Notes under the pieces: model-generated
Databases searched by the model: none
What the model saw: only the letters and a program-made list of their open reading frames with translations
Told to the model about the DNA's origin: nothing
In this document: positions 8,244 to 15,602 of the stretch, in pieces
Numbering within the stretch: position 1 is the first letter of the stretch
Layout of the letters: each line of letters begins with the position of its first letter
Made by a program: the position numbers and the translations under genes
Source of the DNA: Melioribacteraceae bacterium
Lineage (GTDB): Bacteria; Bacteroidota; Ignavibacteria; Ignavibacteriales; Melioribacteraceae
Assembly: GCA_027030245.1 (NCBI GenBank)
Contig: JALVFE010000002.1
Span: 1 to 48,320 of the forward strand
Length of the DNA stretch: 48,320 nt
Reading direction: 5' to 3'

Positions 8244-8272
8244 TTGACATTTGTAAAATTTTACAATATTTT
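8244..8272 (+). promoter_or_regulatory. Promoter with a 16-bp palindrome filling its spacer, upstream of the OmpA-family gene
   Basis: TTGACA (8244-8249) and TATTTT (8267-8272) are 17 bases apart. The spacer contains the perfect palindrome TTGTAAAATTTTACAA (8251-8266), a typical position for a repressor operator. The 8345 gene begins about 70 bases further on. Confidence 0.5.
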
Positions 8273-8344
8273 ACTTTTATAAACCATCTTTCATTTCTCT
8301 ATAAAAACGGAAAGAATTATAAACCATTTAGAAAGGAGAATATA

Positions 8345-9625
8345 ATGTTTATTAAAAAAGTGATTTTTGTGTTCGCCGGTTTAATTCTTTTATCTTCTAC
8401 AACAAATGCACAATTCGATAATTTGTTCAAAAAAGCAAAAGAAAAAGTAAAGAGAAAAATCGAACGTGAAGTTGATAAAGCAATGGACGAAGGAATCGAA
8501 GAAGCCGACAAAGCAGTTAAAGAAGGAGTTTCGGGTGATTCGGAAAAAGAAGAGAAAAACAATCAGTCCGGTGAAGAAAATGATTCTTCCGTTGAATCCC
8601 AAAACGAAAGTCTAAGCGACAACGACAGCGGAGAAAATAAAGAAGAATTAAAACTTTGGTCGAAATACAATTTTGTACCCGGAGATAAAATTATTTTTGA
8701 AGATAATCTGGCTGGCGAAGAAAACGGGGAATTCCCTTCACGTTGGGATTTGGTTGCCGGAAATGCCGAAAATGCTGTCCTTGGAGACGAAAATGTGATA
8801 AGTTTTAAGAGTCCGAACACAATAATAAAACCTCTGATGGATAGAGAAACATATTTACCGGAAGTTTTTACGCTTGAATTCGATGCGTATTTTGATAAGG
8901 ATTCATATTTTCGAACACAAAGGTATCAGATTAGGTTTTTCGACGGAAGTAGTTACTTTACCTTTATATCCAAAAAGAAAAGATATTATATTGAAATCAG
9001 ACCTAACGGCGTTATAATGAATAAAATGGGAGAGCTTAAAAATATACCTCATAATATTAAAAAATCCTTTAATGGCGCTTGGAAACATATTGCAATAGCT
9101 TTTAACAAACGCTCATTGAAAATTTTCATCGACCAAGACAGATTTCTAAACGTTCCTAATCTTGGATACAAACCCGAAATGTTTTCAATCGGTGTAAATT
9201 ACGATGCCAGGTATATAAAAAAGAGCGCAATAAAAAATATCCGGTTAGCGGAAGGCGGGAAAAAATTATACGACAGAATTATCGCCGACGGTAAATTCGT
9301 TACAAGGGGAATTTTATTCGACGTTAACAAAGCAACCATCAAACCGGAATCGATGGGAGTGATCAACAAAATCGTGAAATTAATGAAAGAGCATCCCGAT
9401 TTGAAATTCAGAATTGAAGGACACACGGATAGCGACGGTGACGAAGATTTTAATCAAAAACTTTCCGAAAAACGGGCGGAAGCGGTAAAGAACGCATTAG
9501 TAAATGCCGGTATCGATTCTTCACGACTTGAAACAAAGGGATTCGGCGAAAGCAAACCCGTTGCAGATAATTCAACCCCAGAAGGCAAAGCAAACAACAG
9601 AAGAGTGGAATTCGTTAAAATTTAA
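8345..9625 (+). CDS. OmpA-family outer-membrane/peptidoglycan-binding protein with charged coiled coil and lectin-like middle domain
   Basis: 426 residues; GGAGAATATAATG gives a good ribosome site. The signal peptide (about 1-23, ending TNAQ) is followed by a strongly charged helical stretch (about 27-60) and an acidic linker. A domain of about 180 residues (about 110-300; FTLEFDAYFDKDSYF, WKHIAIAFNKRSLKIFIDQ) looks like a LamG/concanavalin-type sandwich. The C-terminal OmpA domain (about 318-426) has ILFDVNKATIKPES, IEGHTDSDGDEDFNQKLSEKRAEAVKNAL and NRRVEFVKI, the peptidoglycan-binding fold. By family it tethers the outer membrane or a surface domain to the cell wall. It has its own promoter and is probably a single-gene unit. 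Confidence 0.85.
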   Translation: MFIKKVIFVFAGLILLSSTTNAQFDNLFKKAKEKVKRKIEREVDKAMDEGIEEADKAVKEGVSGDSEKEEKNNQSGEENDSSVESQNESLSDNDSGENKEELKLWSKYNFVPGDKIIFEDNLAGEENGEFPSRWDLVAGNAENAVLGDENVISFKSPNTIIKPLMDRETYLPEVFTLEFDAYFDKDSYFRTQRYQIRFFDGSSYFTFISKKKRYYIEIRPNGVIMNKMGELKNIPHNIKKSFNGAWKHIAIAFNKRSLKIFIDQDRFLNVPNLGYKPEMFSIGVNYDARYIKKSAIKNIRLAEGGKKLYDRIIADGKFVTRGILFDVNKATIKPESMGVINKIVKLMKEHPDLKFRIEGHTDSDGDEDFNQKLSEKRAEAVKNALVNAGIDSSRLETKGFGESKPVADNSTPEGKANNRRVEFVKI

Positions 9626-9856
9626 TTATACGTCGTATTTATTAAACAGCTCCTTTCTTACGGGACAAGTGCAAATTACTTCGTCACCGAAATAAAGAAA
9701 ATACGCACAATAAAACGTATTAACGGAAATAAAATGGATTTCGCAATTTACGCAATCTTTAACCGGGCATAACGGCGGGGTTTCTTCATTTAAGCACACA
9801 TAATTTCTTTGGCACTTGTCCGCACTCTCTAAAGTATCCGGCGCTACTTTGTACAT
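9626..9856 (-). CDS. Small cysteine-rich protein, unknown function
   Basis: 76 residues with eight cysteines at 15, 21, 30, 35, 38, 50, 62 and 64, including CPVKDCVNC and CTCPVRKEL. The spacing looks like a metal- or Fe-S-binding module rather than chance. It is convergent with and abuts the OmpA-family gene. No signal peptide is visible, so it should be cytoplasmic. No family is recognised; the cysteine pattern is the main reason for calling it real. Confidence 0.6.
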   Translation of the reverse strand: MYKVAPDTLESADKCQRNYVCLNEETPPLCPVKDCVNCEIHFISVNTFYCAYFLYFGDEVICTCPVRKELFNKYDV

Positions 9857-10123
9857 AATTAAAATCTAAACTTCATATTTTTAGTGTAAATTATGAATAA
9901 CCTTGAAAAATATCAACACTTCTAAGATTTAAAATTTTAAAAAAAAGAACAGCTTCATTCAAATTACAAGAATTTATGTATCCTTTCGTTATTTCTTAAA
10001 TCAACGTAGAGCATCCGTTTCCCGACAACGCTTACTAAAATGTGATTTTTTGTGACGCATATCATCCCGCCGGATTTTTTACTTGACAAGCGGAATTGGT
10101 TTTTGTATTTTTACTTTGAAAAT
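9857..10123. other. Intergenic region, promoter region of the membrane protein/regulator operon
   Basis: About 270 bases of AT-rich sequence between divergent genes. A TTGACA (10083-10088) with TATTTT 17 bases downstream (10106-10111) is a plausible promoter for the 10152 operon. I see nothing else in it. Confidence 0.45.
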
Positions 10124-10135
10124 TAAAGTACTTTA
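10112..10135 (+). promoter_or_regulatory. Operator site 1: TACTTTG-N5-TAAAGTACTTTA
   Basis: TACTTTG (10112-10118), five bases, then the perfect 12-bp palindrome TAAAGTACTTTA (10124-10135), just upstream of GGAGG and the ATG at 10152. The same arrangement with the same spacing recurs at 11057-11080. It is probably bound by the winged-helix protein encoded at 10742-11041. Confidence 0.65.
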
Positions 10136-10151
10136 TGCAACGGAGGTTCAA

Positions 10152-10742
10152 ATGAACGAACAACAAGCATTGCAAGATTTATCATATATAAAAGAAATAA
10201 TGCGCGACAGCAGAAAAGCATTCGTCGATAACGGAATTGGCTATATTGTTTGGGGCATTATAATTGTACTTGGCTTATTGTCTACGTATTTTTTTGTAAT
10301 TTACGATGTTGAAGCCTACGGTCTTAACTGGATTATATTGGTTACCATAGGATGGATATTTTCGATCGTAGGCGCTAAAAAAGAAAGGGAAAAAAAGAAA
10401 GCCGCAACTTTCGCGGAGAAAATTTTGGGAGCCGTGTGGTTTTCCGCCGGCGTTGCAATGACAATTATTGGATTCCTGGGACCAATATCGGGAGCAATTC
10501 GCGATGTTTTTATCAGTCCCGTCATTTCCATAATACTTGGCATGGCATATTTTGTAAGCGGTTTTATTTACGGCGCCAAGTGGATTACCTTGCTTTCGTT
10601 GGGATGGTGGGCAGGCGCAATATTGATGTTTTTCTGGCCCGGAATGCAAGTTTTTTGGATAATGATCTTTATGATGATTTCACTGCAAATAATACCCGGA
10701 ATTATTCTTTATAAACAAGCTAAAGCGGAGTTGGCGCAGTAA
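10152..10742 (+). CDS. Integral membrane protein paired with a winged-helix regulator
   Basis: 196 residues from ATG 10152, chosen because GGAGGTTCAA precedes it; an upstream in-frame start at 10083 lies inside the promoter region. A soluble N-terminal segment (about 1-25; LSYIKEIMRDSRKAF) is followed by five to six hydrophobic helices, with a Lys/Glu-rich cytoplasmic loop near residues 74-85 (KKEREKKKAA). No named family is recognised beyond the common pairing of such proteins with winged-helix regulators in Bacteroidota. Its stop overlaps the regulator's start (TAATG), so translation is likely coupled. It may sense or modulate whatever the regulator controls; this is inference. Confidence 0.7.
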   Translation: MNEQQALQDLSYIKEIMRDSRKAFVDNGIGYIVWGIIIVLGLLSTYFFVIYDVEAYGLNWIILVTIGWIFSIVGAKKEREKKKAATFAEKILGAVWFSAGVAMTIIGFLGPISGAIRDVFISPVISIILGMAYFVSGFIYGAKWITLLSLGWWAGAILMFFWPGMQVFWIMIFMMISLQIIPGIILYKQAKAELAQ

Positions 10743-11041
10743 TGAAGGATTTCGATTATCATCAGCTTAACGATATAATCCATTCCAGAATCAGATTGGC
10801 AGTTATGTCGGTTTTAATAGCCGTTGACGAAGCGGAATTTAATTTTCTGAAAGAAAAAGTTAAAACAACCGACGGAAACCTGAGCGTTCATCTCCGGAAA
10901 CTCGAAGACGCCGGATATATCAGCGTTAAAAAAGCGTTCATTAACAGAAAGCCCGTAACCACTTATAAGCTTACGGGGAAAGGTAGAAAAGCATTCGAGA
11001 CTTATGTGGAAAATCTGGAAAAATTAATTAAAGGGAAATAA
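10742..11041 (+). CDS. Winged-helix DNA-binding transcriptional regulator (MarR/PadR-like, HTH_34 type)
   Basis: 99 residues forming one winged-helix domain. It opens with LNDIIHSRIRLAVMSVL, has the recognition helix DGNLSVHLRKLEDAGYISV, the wing KKAFINRKPVTTYKLTGKGRKAFETY, and a short C-terminal dimerisation helix. This matches the small stand-alone winged-helix family usually found behind membrane proteins. It overlaps the upstream gene by one base. The same unusual palindromic site stands before its own operon and before the next transcription unit, which makes autoregulation plus control of the 11103-14447 genes the simplest reading. Confidence 0.85.
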   Translation: MKDFDYHQLNDIIHSRIRLAVMSVLIAVDEAEFNFLKEKVKTTDGNLSVHLRKLEDAGYISVKKAFINRKPVTTYKLTGKGRKAFETYVENLEKLIKGK

Positions 11042-11056
11042 ATTTTTTTACGAATA

Positions 11057-11080
11057 TACTTTGTTTTTTAAAGTACTTTA
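11057..11080 (+). promoter_or_regulatory. Operator site 2: TACTTTG-N5-TAAAGTACTTTA
   Basis: TACTTTG (11057-11063), five T residues, then TAAAGTACTTTA (11069-11080), the same sequence and spacing as site 1. It lies between the regulator stop and AAGGAGCG of the 11103 gene. Confidence 0.65.
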
Positions 11081-11102
11081 CACCACAATCAAGGAGCGAA
11101 AA

Positions 11103-12227
11103 ATGAAAATCAAAACAGCAATAACAATATTAATTTTAATGTTTAATTCCATTTGGGCAACACAACAAACTCATCCTTTGCTGGAAAAAGCAATAAAGCT
11201 TTCGGAAAAAGCATTTATTAATAATGATGCAAGCCTATATAATCAATCGGCCGCTTTGTGCGAAAGGATAATTTCTGCCGAACCGGAAAATTCTCTGGCA
11301 AAATATTTTTTCGCTTATAACCAATACAGGATATTACAATTCCCGGAAAACGGGGATAACCGTTTCCAATCGATCTACGAATCCGCAACAAAAATGCTTG
11401 CGGATATTGAACACAACAAACAATTACTACCGGAAGCGAAAACTTTAACCGCTGCTTTAACTATGATGAAACTCGCCAATAATCCGGCAGAAGCGCCGGC
11501 TTTGTCTTCACGGATTTACACTTTACTCGGTGAAGCAGCCGCAATCGATTCATCAAATCCGCGTATTTATTTAATTAAAGGCATTATGCTTTTCCACACT
11601 CCAAAGATGTTCGGCGGAAGTCTTCAAAAAGCCTTGGAGAATTTTGACAAATCGATTTCCATTTTCGAACACTCGGCAAAACAAACTATTAATTGGGGTT
11701 ATTTGGAAACGCTCGCATGGAAAGGGCAAGCGCTTGCAAAATTAGGAAAAACCGGAGATGCAAAATCCGTTTATAAAAAAGCTTTAAACGTTAAACCGGA
11801 ATTCGGGTGGGTGAAAAATGCTCTTCTTCCCGGATTATTGAAAGAAAATCAAGAGCAAAAGAAACGCACGGCTAAGTTGACCGTAATAATTACGGGATTG
11901 AACAACGACAAAGGAAACGTAAGAGTTGCTCTTTGCAACTCAAAGGAAAATTACACAGGTGAAAAACCTTACCGCGCGGAAATAGCTAAAATTAAAAACG
12001 GAACCGCAAGCTGCACTTTCGAAAATATTCCTTACGGAACTTACGCCGTAAAATTTTACCACGATGAAAATCTTAACGAAGAGCTCGATAAGAATTTGTT
12101 CGATATGCCGACCGAAGAATACGGCTTTTCAAATAACGCAACGGGAAATTTCGGTCCGGCAAGTTTTGAAGACGCAAAATTCGAAATAAACGAACCGGAA
12201 AAAACAATTACGATCACAGCTCAATAA
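11103..12227 (+). CDS. Secreted TPR-like protein with C-terminal DUF2141 domain
   Basis: 374 residues from ATG 11103, preceded by AAGGAGCG. The signal peptide (about 1-20, ending WAT) is followed by about 225 residues of helical TPR-like repeats (KAIKLSEKAFINNDASLYNQSAALCERIISAEPEN; GDAKSVYKKALNVKPEFGWVKN). The C-terminal domain (about 257-374) is DUF2141: LTVIITGLNNDKGNVRVALCN, ASCTFENIPYGTYAVKFYHDENLNEELDKN and the NNA.G.FGP.SFEDA signature. DUF2141 is a secreted beta-sandwich of unknown role. The TonB-dependent receptor starts 15 bases later, so both are in one operon under operator site 2; a role as its periplasmic or surface partner is plausible. Confidence 0.8.
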   Translation: MKIKTAITILILMFNSIWATQQTHPLLEKAIKLSEKAFINNDASLYNQSAALCERIISAEPENSLAKYFFAYNQYRILQFPENGDNRFQSIYESATKMLADIEHNKQLLPEAKTLTAALTMMKLANNPAEAPALSSRIYTLLGEAAAIDSSNPRIYLIKGIMLFHTPKMFGGSLQKALENFDKSISIFEHSAKQTINWGYLETLAWKGQALAKLGKTGDAKSVYKKALNVKPEFGWVKNALLPGLLKENQEQKKRTAKLTVIITGLNNDKGNVRVALCNSKENYTGEKPYRAEIAKIKNGTASCTFENIPYGTYAVKFYHDENLNEELDKNLFDMPTEEYGFSNNATGNFGPASFEDAKFEINEPEKTITITAQ

Positions 12228-12242
12228 CAAAGGAACAAAACG

Positions 12243-14447
12243 ATGAAATTATTCCGTAAAGTATTATTGTTACTATTCACCGCAAATCTGATAATCGCTC
12301 AAAACAAAACGGTAATTTCGGGAACCGTTTCCGGTGAAAACGGGAAACCGCTTCCTTACGTTAATGTTTACTTGTTACAAACTTTGGATGGCGGAATGAC
12401 TAATGAAAACGGCAAATTCGAATTTGTAACTTCATTGAAAGGTAAAGCCGTTATTGTTGCAAGCATGGTCGGTTATAAAAAATTCCAAAAAGAAATTTCC
12501 CTCGGAAAAAACCGCCGCGTAAAGTTGAAGATAACTCTCCGGCCGTCAATCGTAAAACTATCCGAAGCAATAGTTACGGGAAGTTCGTTCGCTTCGGAAA
12601 AAGGAAAAGGGGTAGTAATTAAATCTCTCGATGTTCTTACAACGCCGGGCGGTGCGGCGGATATTTATCAATCGCTTAAAACCATGCCCGGTTTAACGCA
12701 AGTTTCGGAAAGTGCCGAATTGTACGTCCGGGGCGGCGATCCTTCCGAAACCGTTACATTAATCGATCAAGCGCCGGTTTATCATCCGTATACGCTGGAA
12801 TCGGCCTACGGCGGATTGTTTTCCAATTTAAACACAGCGGCGGTTGGGAACATGTATTTTTCAAGCGGCGGCTTTTCGGTAAAGTACGGAAATGTTCTTT
12901 CCGGAGTTCTGGATATTGAAACCAAAAATTTTCCGGAAGCACGGAATTTTAACGTTGGACTTTCGATGGCTTCGGCGGAATTAAACGCAGAGCTGCCTTT
13001 ATATTCCGAAAACTTGGGCTTTAGAATTTATGCACAACAAAGTTTTACCAAACCGATTATGTGGCTTAACGGTTCGCTCGATGAATTCACAACGACGCCG
13101 GTTTCGAAAAATTTGAGTGCTTCGTTAATTTATAAATACTCGGGCACCGGCAGATTGAAACTTTTCGGTTTGTTCGCAAACGATCTTCAAGGCGTTAAAG
13201 TTAAGCGGGCGGAATTTAACGGGGCTTTCAACGGTAACAGCCGGAATACATTAATTAACTTGCAACAGACCGATATCGTCTTTTCCGACATTGTTATGAA
13301 AAACGATGTTTCGTTCAGCTCATTTAAAAACACTTGGCGTATTGGTATTCTGGACTTAACAAAGTATGACGACGTTTTCCAAATCCGGAGCGACTTGGAA
13401 AAAATTTTTTCGCCCGATACAAAAGTTCTTGCCGGGTTTGAATTTCAACAAAGGAAAGAAACTTACGAAGGAACCGTTCCCGCCAAGGATTACGATATAA
13501 GAAAAGAAAGCGAAGGAACAATTTTGAATGAATTAAGCACGGTAACAAGACTCGGAATTTACGCCGAAACCGATAAACTTAATTTGTTCGGAATAAAAAA
13601 GCTTTACGGAATAGCCGGTTTACGGTCTGATTATTCACCCGGATCCGGATTCGTTACATTTGATCCAAGGTTTGCAACCGGTTATAAATTAAGCGAAAAC
13701 TCAACCGTTAAATTCGGTTGGGGAATTTTTCACCAGATACAGGGCAGCGGATTATTCACGGAAAAAAATATTAATCAACGGCTACTCCCGATGCAGGCAA
13801 CACATTATGTGATTTCATACGATTATAATTTTTCCGGTAACGGCTCGTTCAGATTGGAAGCATATCACAAAAAATACCGGAATCTTCCTTTGGAAAACGA
13901 TGCCGGTGAATTCACAAACGACGGCTACGGTTTTGCAAACGGTATAGATCTGATTTTCAAAGGAGAACTTCCGTTCGGTATTAACGGTTGGATTTCTTAC
14001 GGATTTATAAATACAAAACGAAAATGGAAAGACTACAAACAAATTACGGTAAGCGATTTCGATATTACCCACAATTTTTCTTTGGTAACTAAATATAACA
14101 TTTCAGCAATGTGGCAACTGGGAATAAATTTCAAATACGCAACCGGAAAGCCTTATACACCTGTCGTCTCGGCAGTTTATATAAAAGAATACAATATTTT
14201 CAAACCGATCTACGCCGCAAAAAATTCCGACCGATATCCCGATTACAAAAGACTCGATTTCAGAATAACACATCTGAACAGATTGTTCGATAAATACTTT
14301 GCTGTTTTCTATGTTGAAATGTTAAATATTCTGAATTTTAATAATCTTTTCGGTTATTCTTACAACCGCGATTACACAAAGAAGTTAAAAATCAAAAGTT
14401 ATTTCGGAAGAAGAACAATCGTTTTCGGCACAAGCATTTCATTTTAA
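12243..14447 (+). CDS. TonB-dependent outer-membrane receptor with carboxypeptidase-like regulatory domain
   Basis: 734 residues: signal peptide (about 1-19, ending IIAQ), CarboxypepD_reg-like domain (about 22-105; ISGTVSGENGKPLPYVNVYL, GGMTNENGKFEF), plug domain (about 110-225; VVIKSLDVLTTPGGAADIYQSLKTMPG, ELYVRGGDPSETVTLIDQAPVYHP), then a beta-barrel to the C-terminal aromatic residue (TSISF). It imports a ligand across the outer membrane with TonB energy; the substrate cannot be told from sequence. At 734 residues it is shorter than SusC-type receptors and has no SusD neighbour. It is co-transcribed with the TPR-DUF2141 gene. Confidence 0.9.
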   Translation: MKLFRKVLLLLFTANLIIAQNKTVISGTVSGENGKPLPYVNVYLLQTLDGGMTNENGKFEFVTSLKGKAVIVASMVGYKKFQKEISLGKNRRVKLKITLRPSIVKLSEAIVTGSSFASEKGKGVVIKSLDVLTTPGGAADIYQSLKTMPGLTQVSESAELYVRGGDPSETVTLIDQAPVYHPYTLESAYGGLFSNLNTAAVGNMYFSSGGFSVKYGNVLSGVLDIETKNFPEARNFNVGLSMASAELNAELPLYSENLGFRIYAQQSFTKPIMWLNGSLDEFTTTPVSKNLSASLIYKYSGTGRLKLFGLFANDLQGVKVKRAEFNGAFNGNSRNTLINLQQTDIVFSDIVMKNDVSFSSFKNTWRIGILDLTKYDDVFQIRSDLEKIFSPDTKVLAGFEFQQRKETYEGTVPAKDYDIRKESEGTILNELSTVTRLGIYAETDKLNLFGIKKLYGIAGLRSDYSPGSGFVTFDPRFATGYKLSENSTVKFGWGIFHQIQGSGLFTEKNINQRLLPMQATHYVISYDYNFSGNGSFRLEAYHKKYRNLPLENDAGEFTNDGYGFANGIDLIFKGELPFGINGWISYGFINTKRKWKDYKQITVSDFDITHNFSLVTKYNISAMWQLGINFKYATGKPYTPVVSAVYIKEYNIFKPIYAAKNSDRYPDYKRLDFRITHLNRLFDKYFAVFYVEMLNILNFNNLFGYSYNRDYTKKLKIKSYFGRRTIVFGTSISF

Positions 14448-14514
14448 TTCAATAACGGAGTAATTAATTTTATTTATCTTTAATAATAAAATAAGATTAT
14501 ACCGGAAAAATTAA

Positions 14515-15555
14515 ATGAAGTTGTTATTAATTTTAATAGTTCTCCTAACCGGTTGCGGCGGTAATAAATTTTTGCAAAACTCAAGCAAAGAAAATTCCGC
14601 CGTAATCCAAACCGGATTAAGTCCGTTAAAGAAAAGCGATTCTTTAATCACTGTTAACGCAAAAGATTCAAACGGCATTCGTATTTTACGGCGTTGGGAA
14701 TTCGAACGGTACGAACCGGAGAAAAATAAAATAATCGGGTTTTGGCCGGAATGTTGCGGAAACAAAAAGTTTGCGTATCTTAAAGAATACCGTAATATTT
14801 GGGGCTTTAACGCTGTTGTTGTTACGGCTCAAGAGAAATCAATAAAAATGGCATTGCGAAGCGGTTTTGAGTTGAACAATATTTTCACGACCGTACATCA
14901 ATTTAAAACCGTGAGCAAAATTAAAGAAGTTGTTAACACCGTAAATTCGAAATTATACTACATTGACGAACCGCTGGAACGCGGGGATTATTCACCGGAA
15001 GATCTGATTGAAATTGCAAACTATATTTCAAATAAAAGGCCGGACGCAAAATTAATATTGGGAAGTTACCAGAAAACCTGGTGGCTTTACAAATTCTTTC
15101 CGCCGCAGACTTACGCTTCCGCATACAACGAAGTATTAAAAAATACTTCCAATGTTCAAATTATGTGCGATCAATATTCCGGCGATCAAATTCCCGAGTG
15201 GGAAAGCTTTTACGAAACTTACGGGACGGACAAAGTTTACGGTCAGTTTATTCATTCCAAAATCGATTCGGCGGAATATTCAACACTGTTAGACACAACA
15301 AATATCAAGTCGAAGACCAAACGGATATTTTATTTTCACGGGGCTAGCGGTTCCCCCGATAAAACACCGGAGTTTTGCCAAGCCGCTTGGCAGCAAGGAT
15401 GGTTGAAAAAAATCGAACGGGAATTTGTTTATTATTTGAAATGCAAAGAGAAAAAGAACAATTGCGATAAACCAAACGCAAAATGGGAAGTGGTAAAAAC
15501 CGTAAAGACAAATAATCTCAGAACAGCAAAACATCGAAAAGCGTTACTTAAATAA
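14515..15555 (+). CDS. Lipoprotein, possibly with a TIM-barrel glycoside-hydrolase-like fold
   Basis: 346 residues with a lipoprotein signal (LLTGC, Cys about 14). The body shows alternating strand/helix elements that suggest a barrel: KIIGFWPECC, WGFNAVVVTA, LYYIDEPLERG, DAKLILGSYQ, VQIMCDQYSGD, KVYGQFIHSK, RIFYFHGASG. The acidic residues after strands (IDEP, CDQY) are where barrel hydrolases carry catalytic acids, but no family is recognised. It starts 67 bases after the receptor gene with no terminator seen between, so it may belong to the same operon. It is convergent with valS. Confidence 0.65.
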   Translation: MKLLLILIVLLTGCGGNKFLQNSSKENSAVIQTGLSPLKKSDSLITVNAKDSNGIRILRRWEFERYEPEKNKIIGFWPECCGNKKFAYLKEYRNIWGFNAVVVTAQEKSIKMALRSGFELNNIFTTVHQFKTVSKIKEVVNTVNSKLYYIDEPLERGDYSPEDLIEIANYISNKRPDAKLILGSYQKTWWLYKFFPPQTYASAYNEVLKNTSNVQIMCDQYSGDQIPEWESFYETYGTDKVYGQFIHSKIDSAEYSTLLDTTNIKSKTKRIFYFHGASGSPDKTPEFCQAAWQQGWLKKIEREFVYYLKCKEKKNNCDKPNAKWEVVKTVKTNNLRTAKHRKALLK

Positions 15556-15602
15556 CAGTTCCCGTTGTTTGCAAAACTTTTATGTTCTTTCGGTTCTTTA
15601 AA

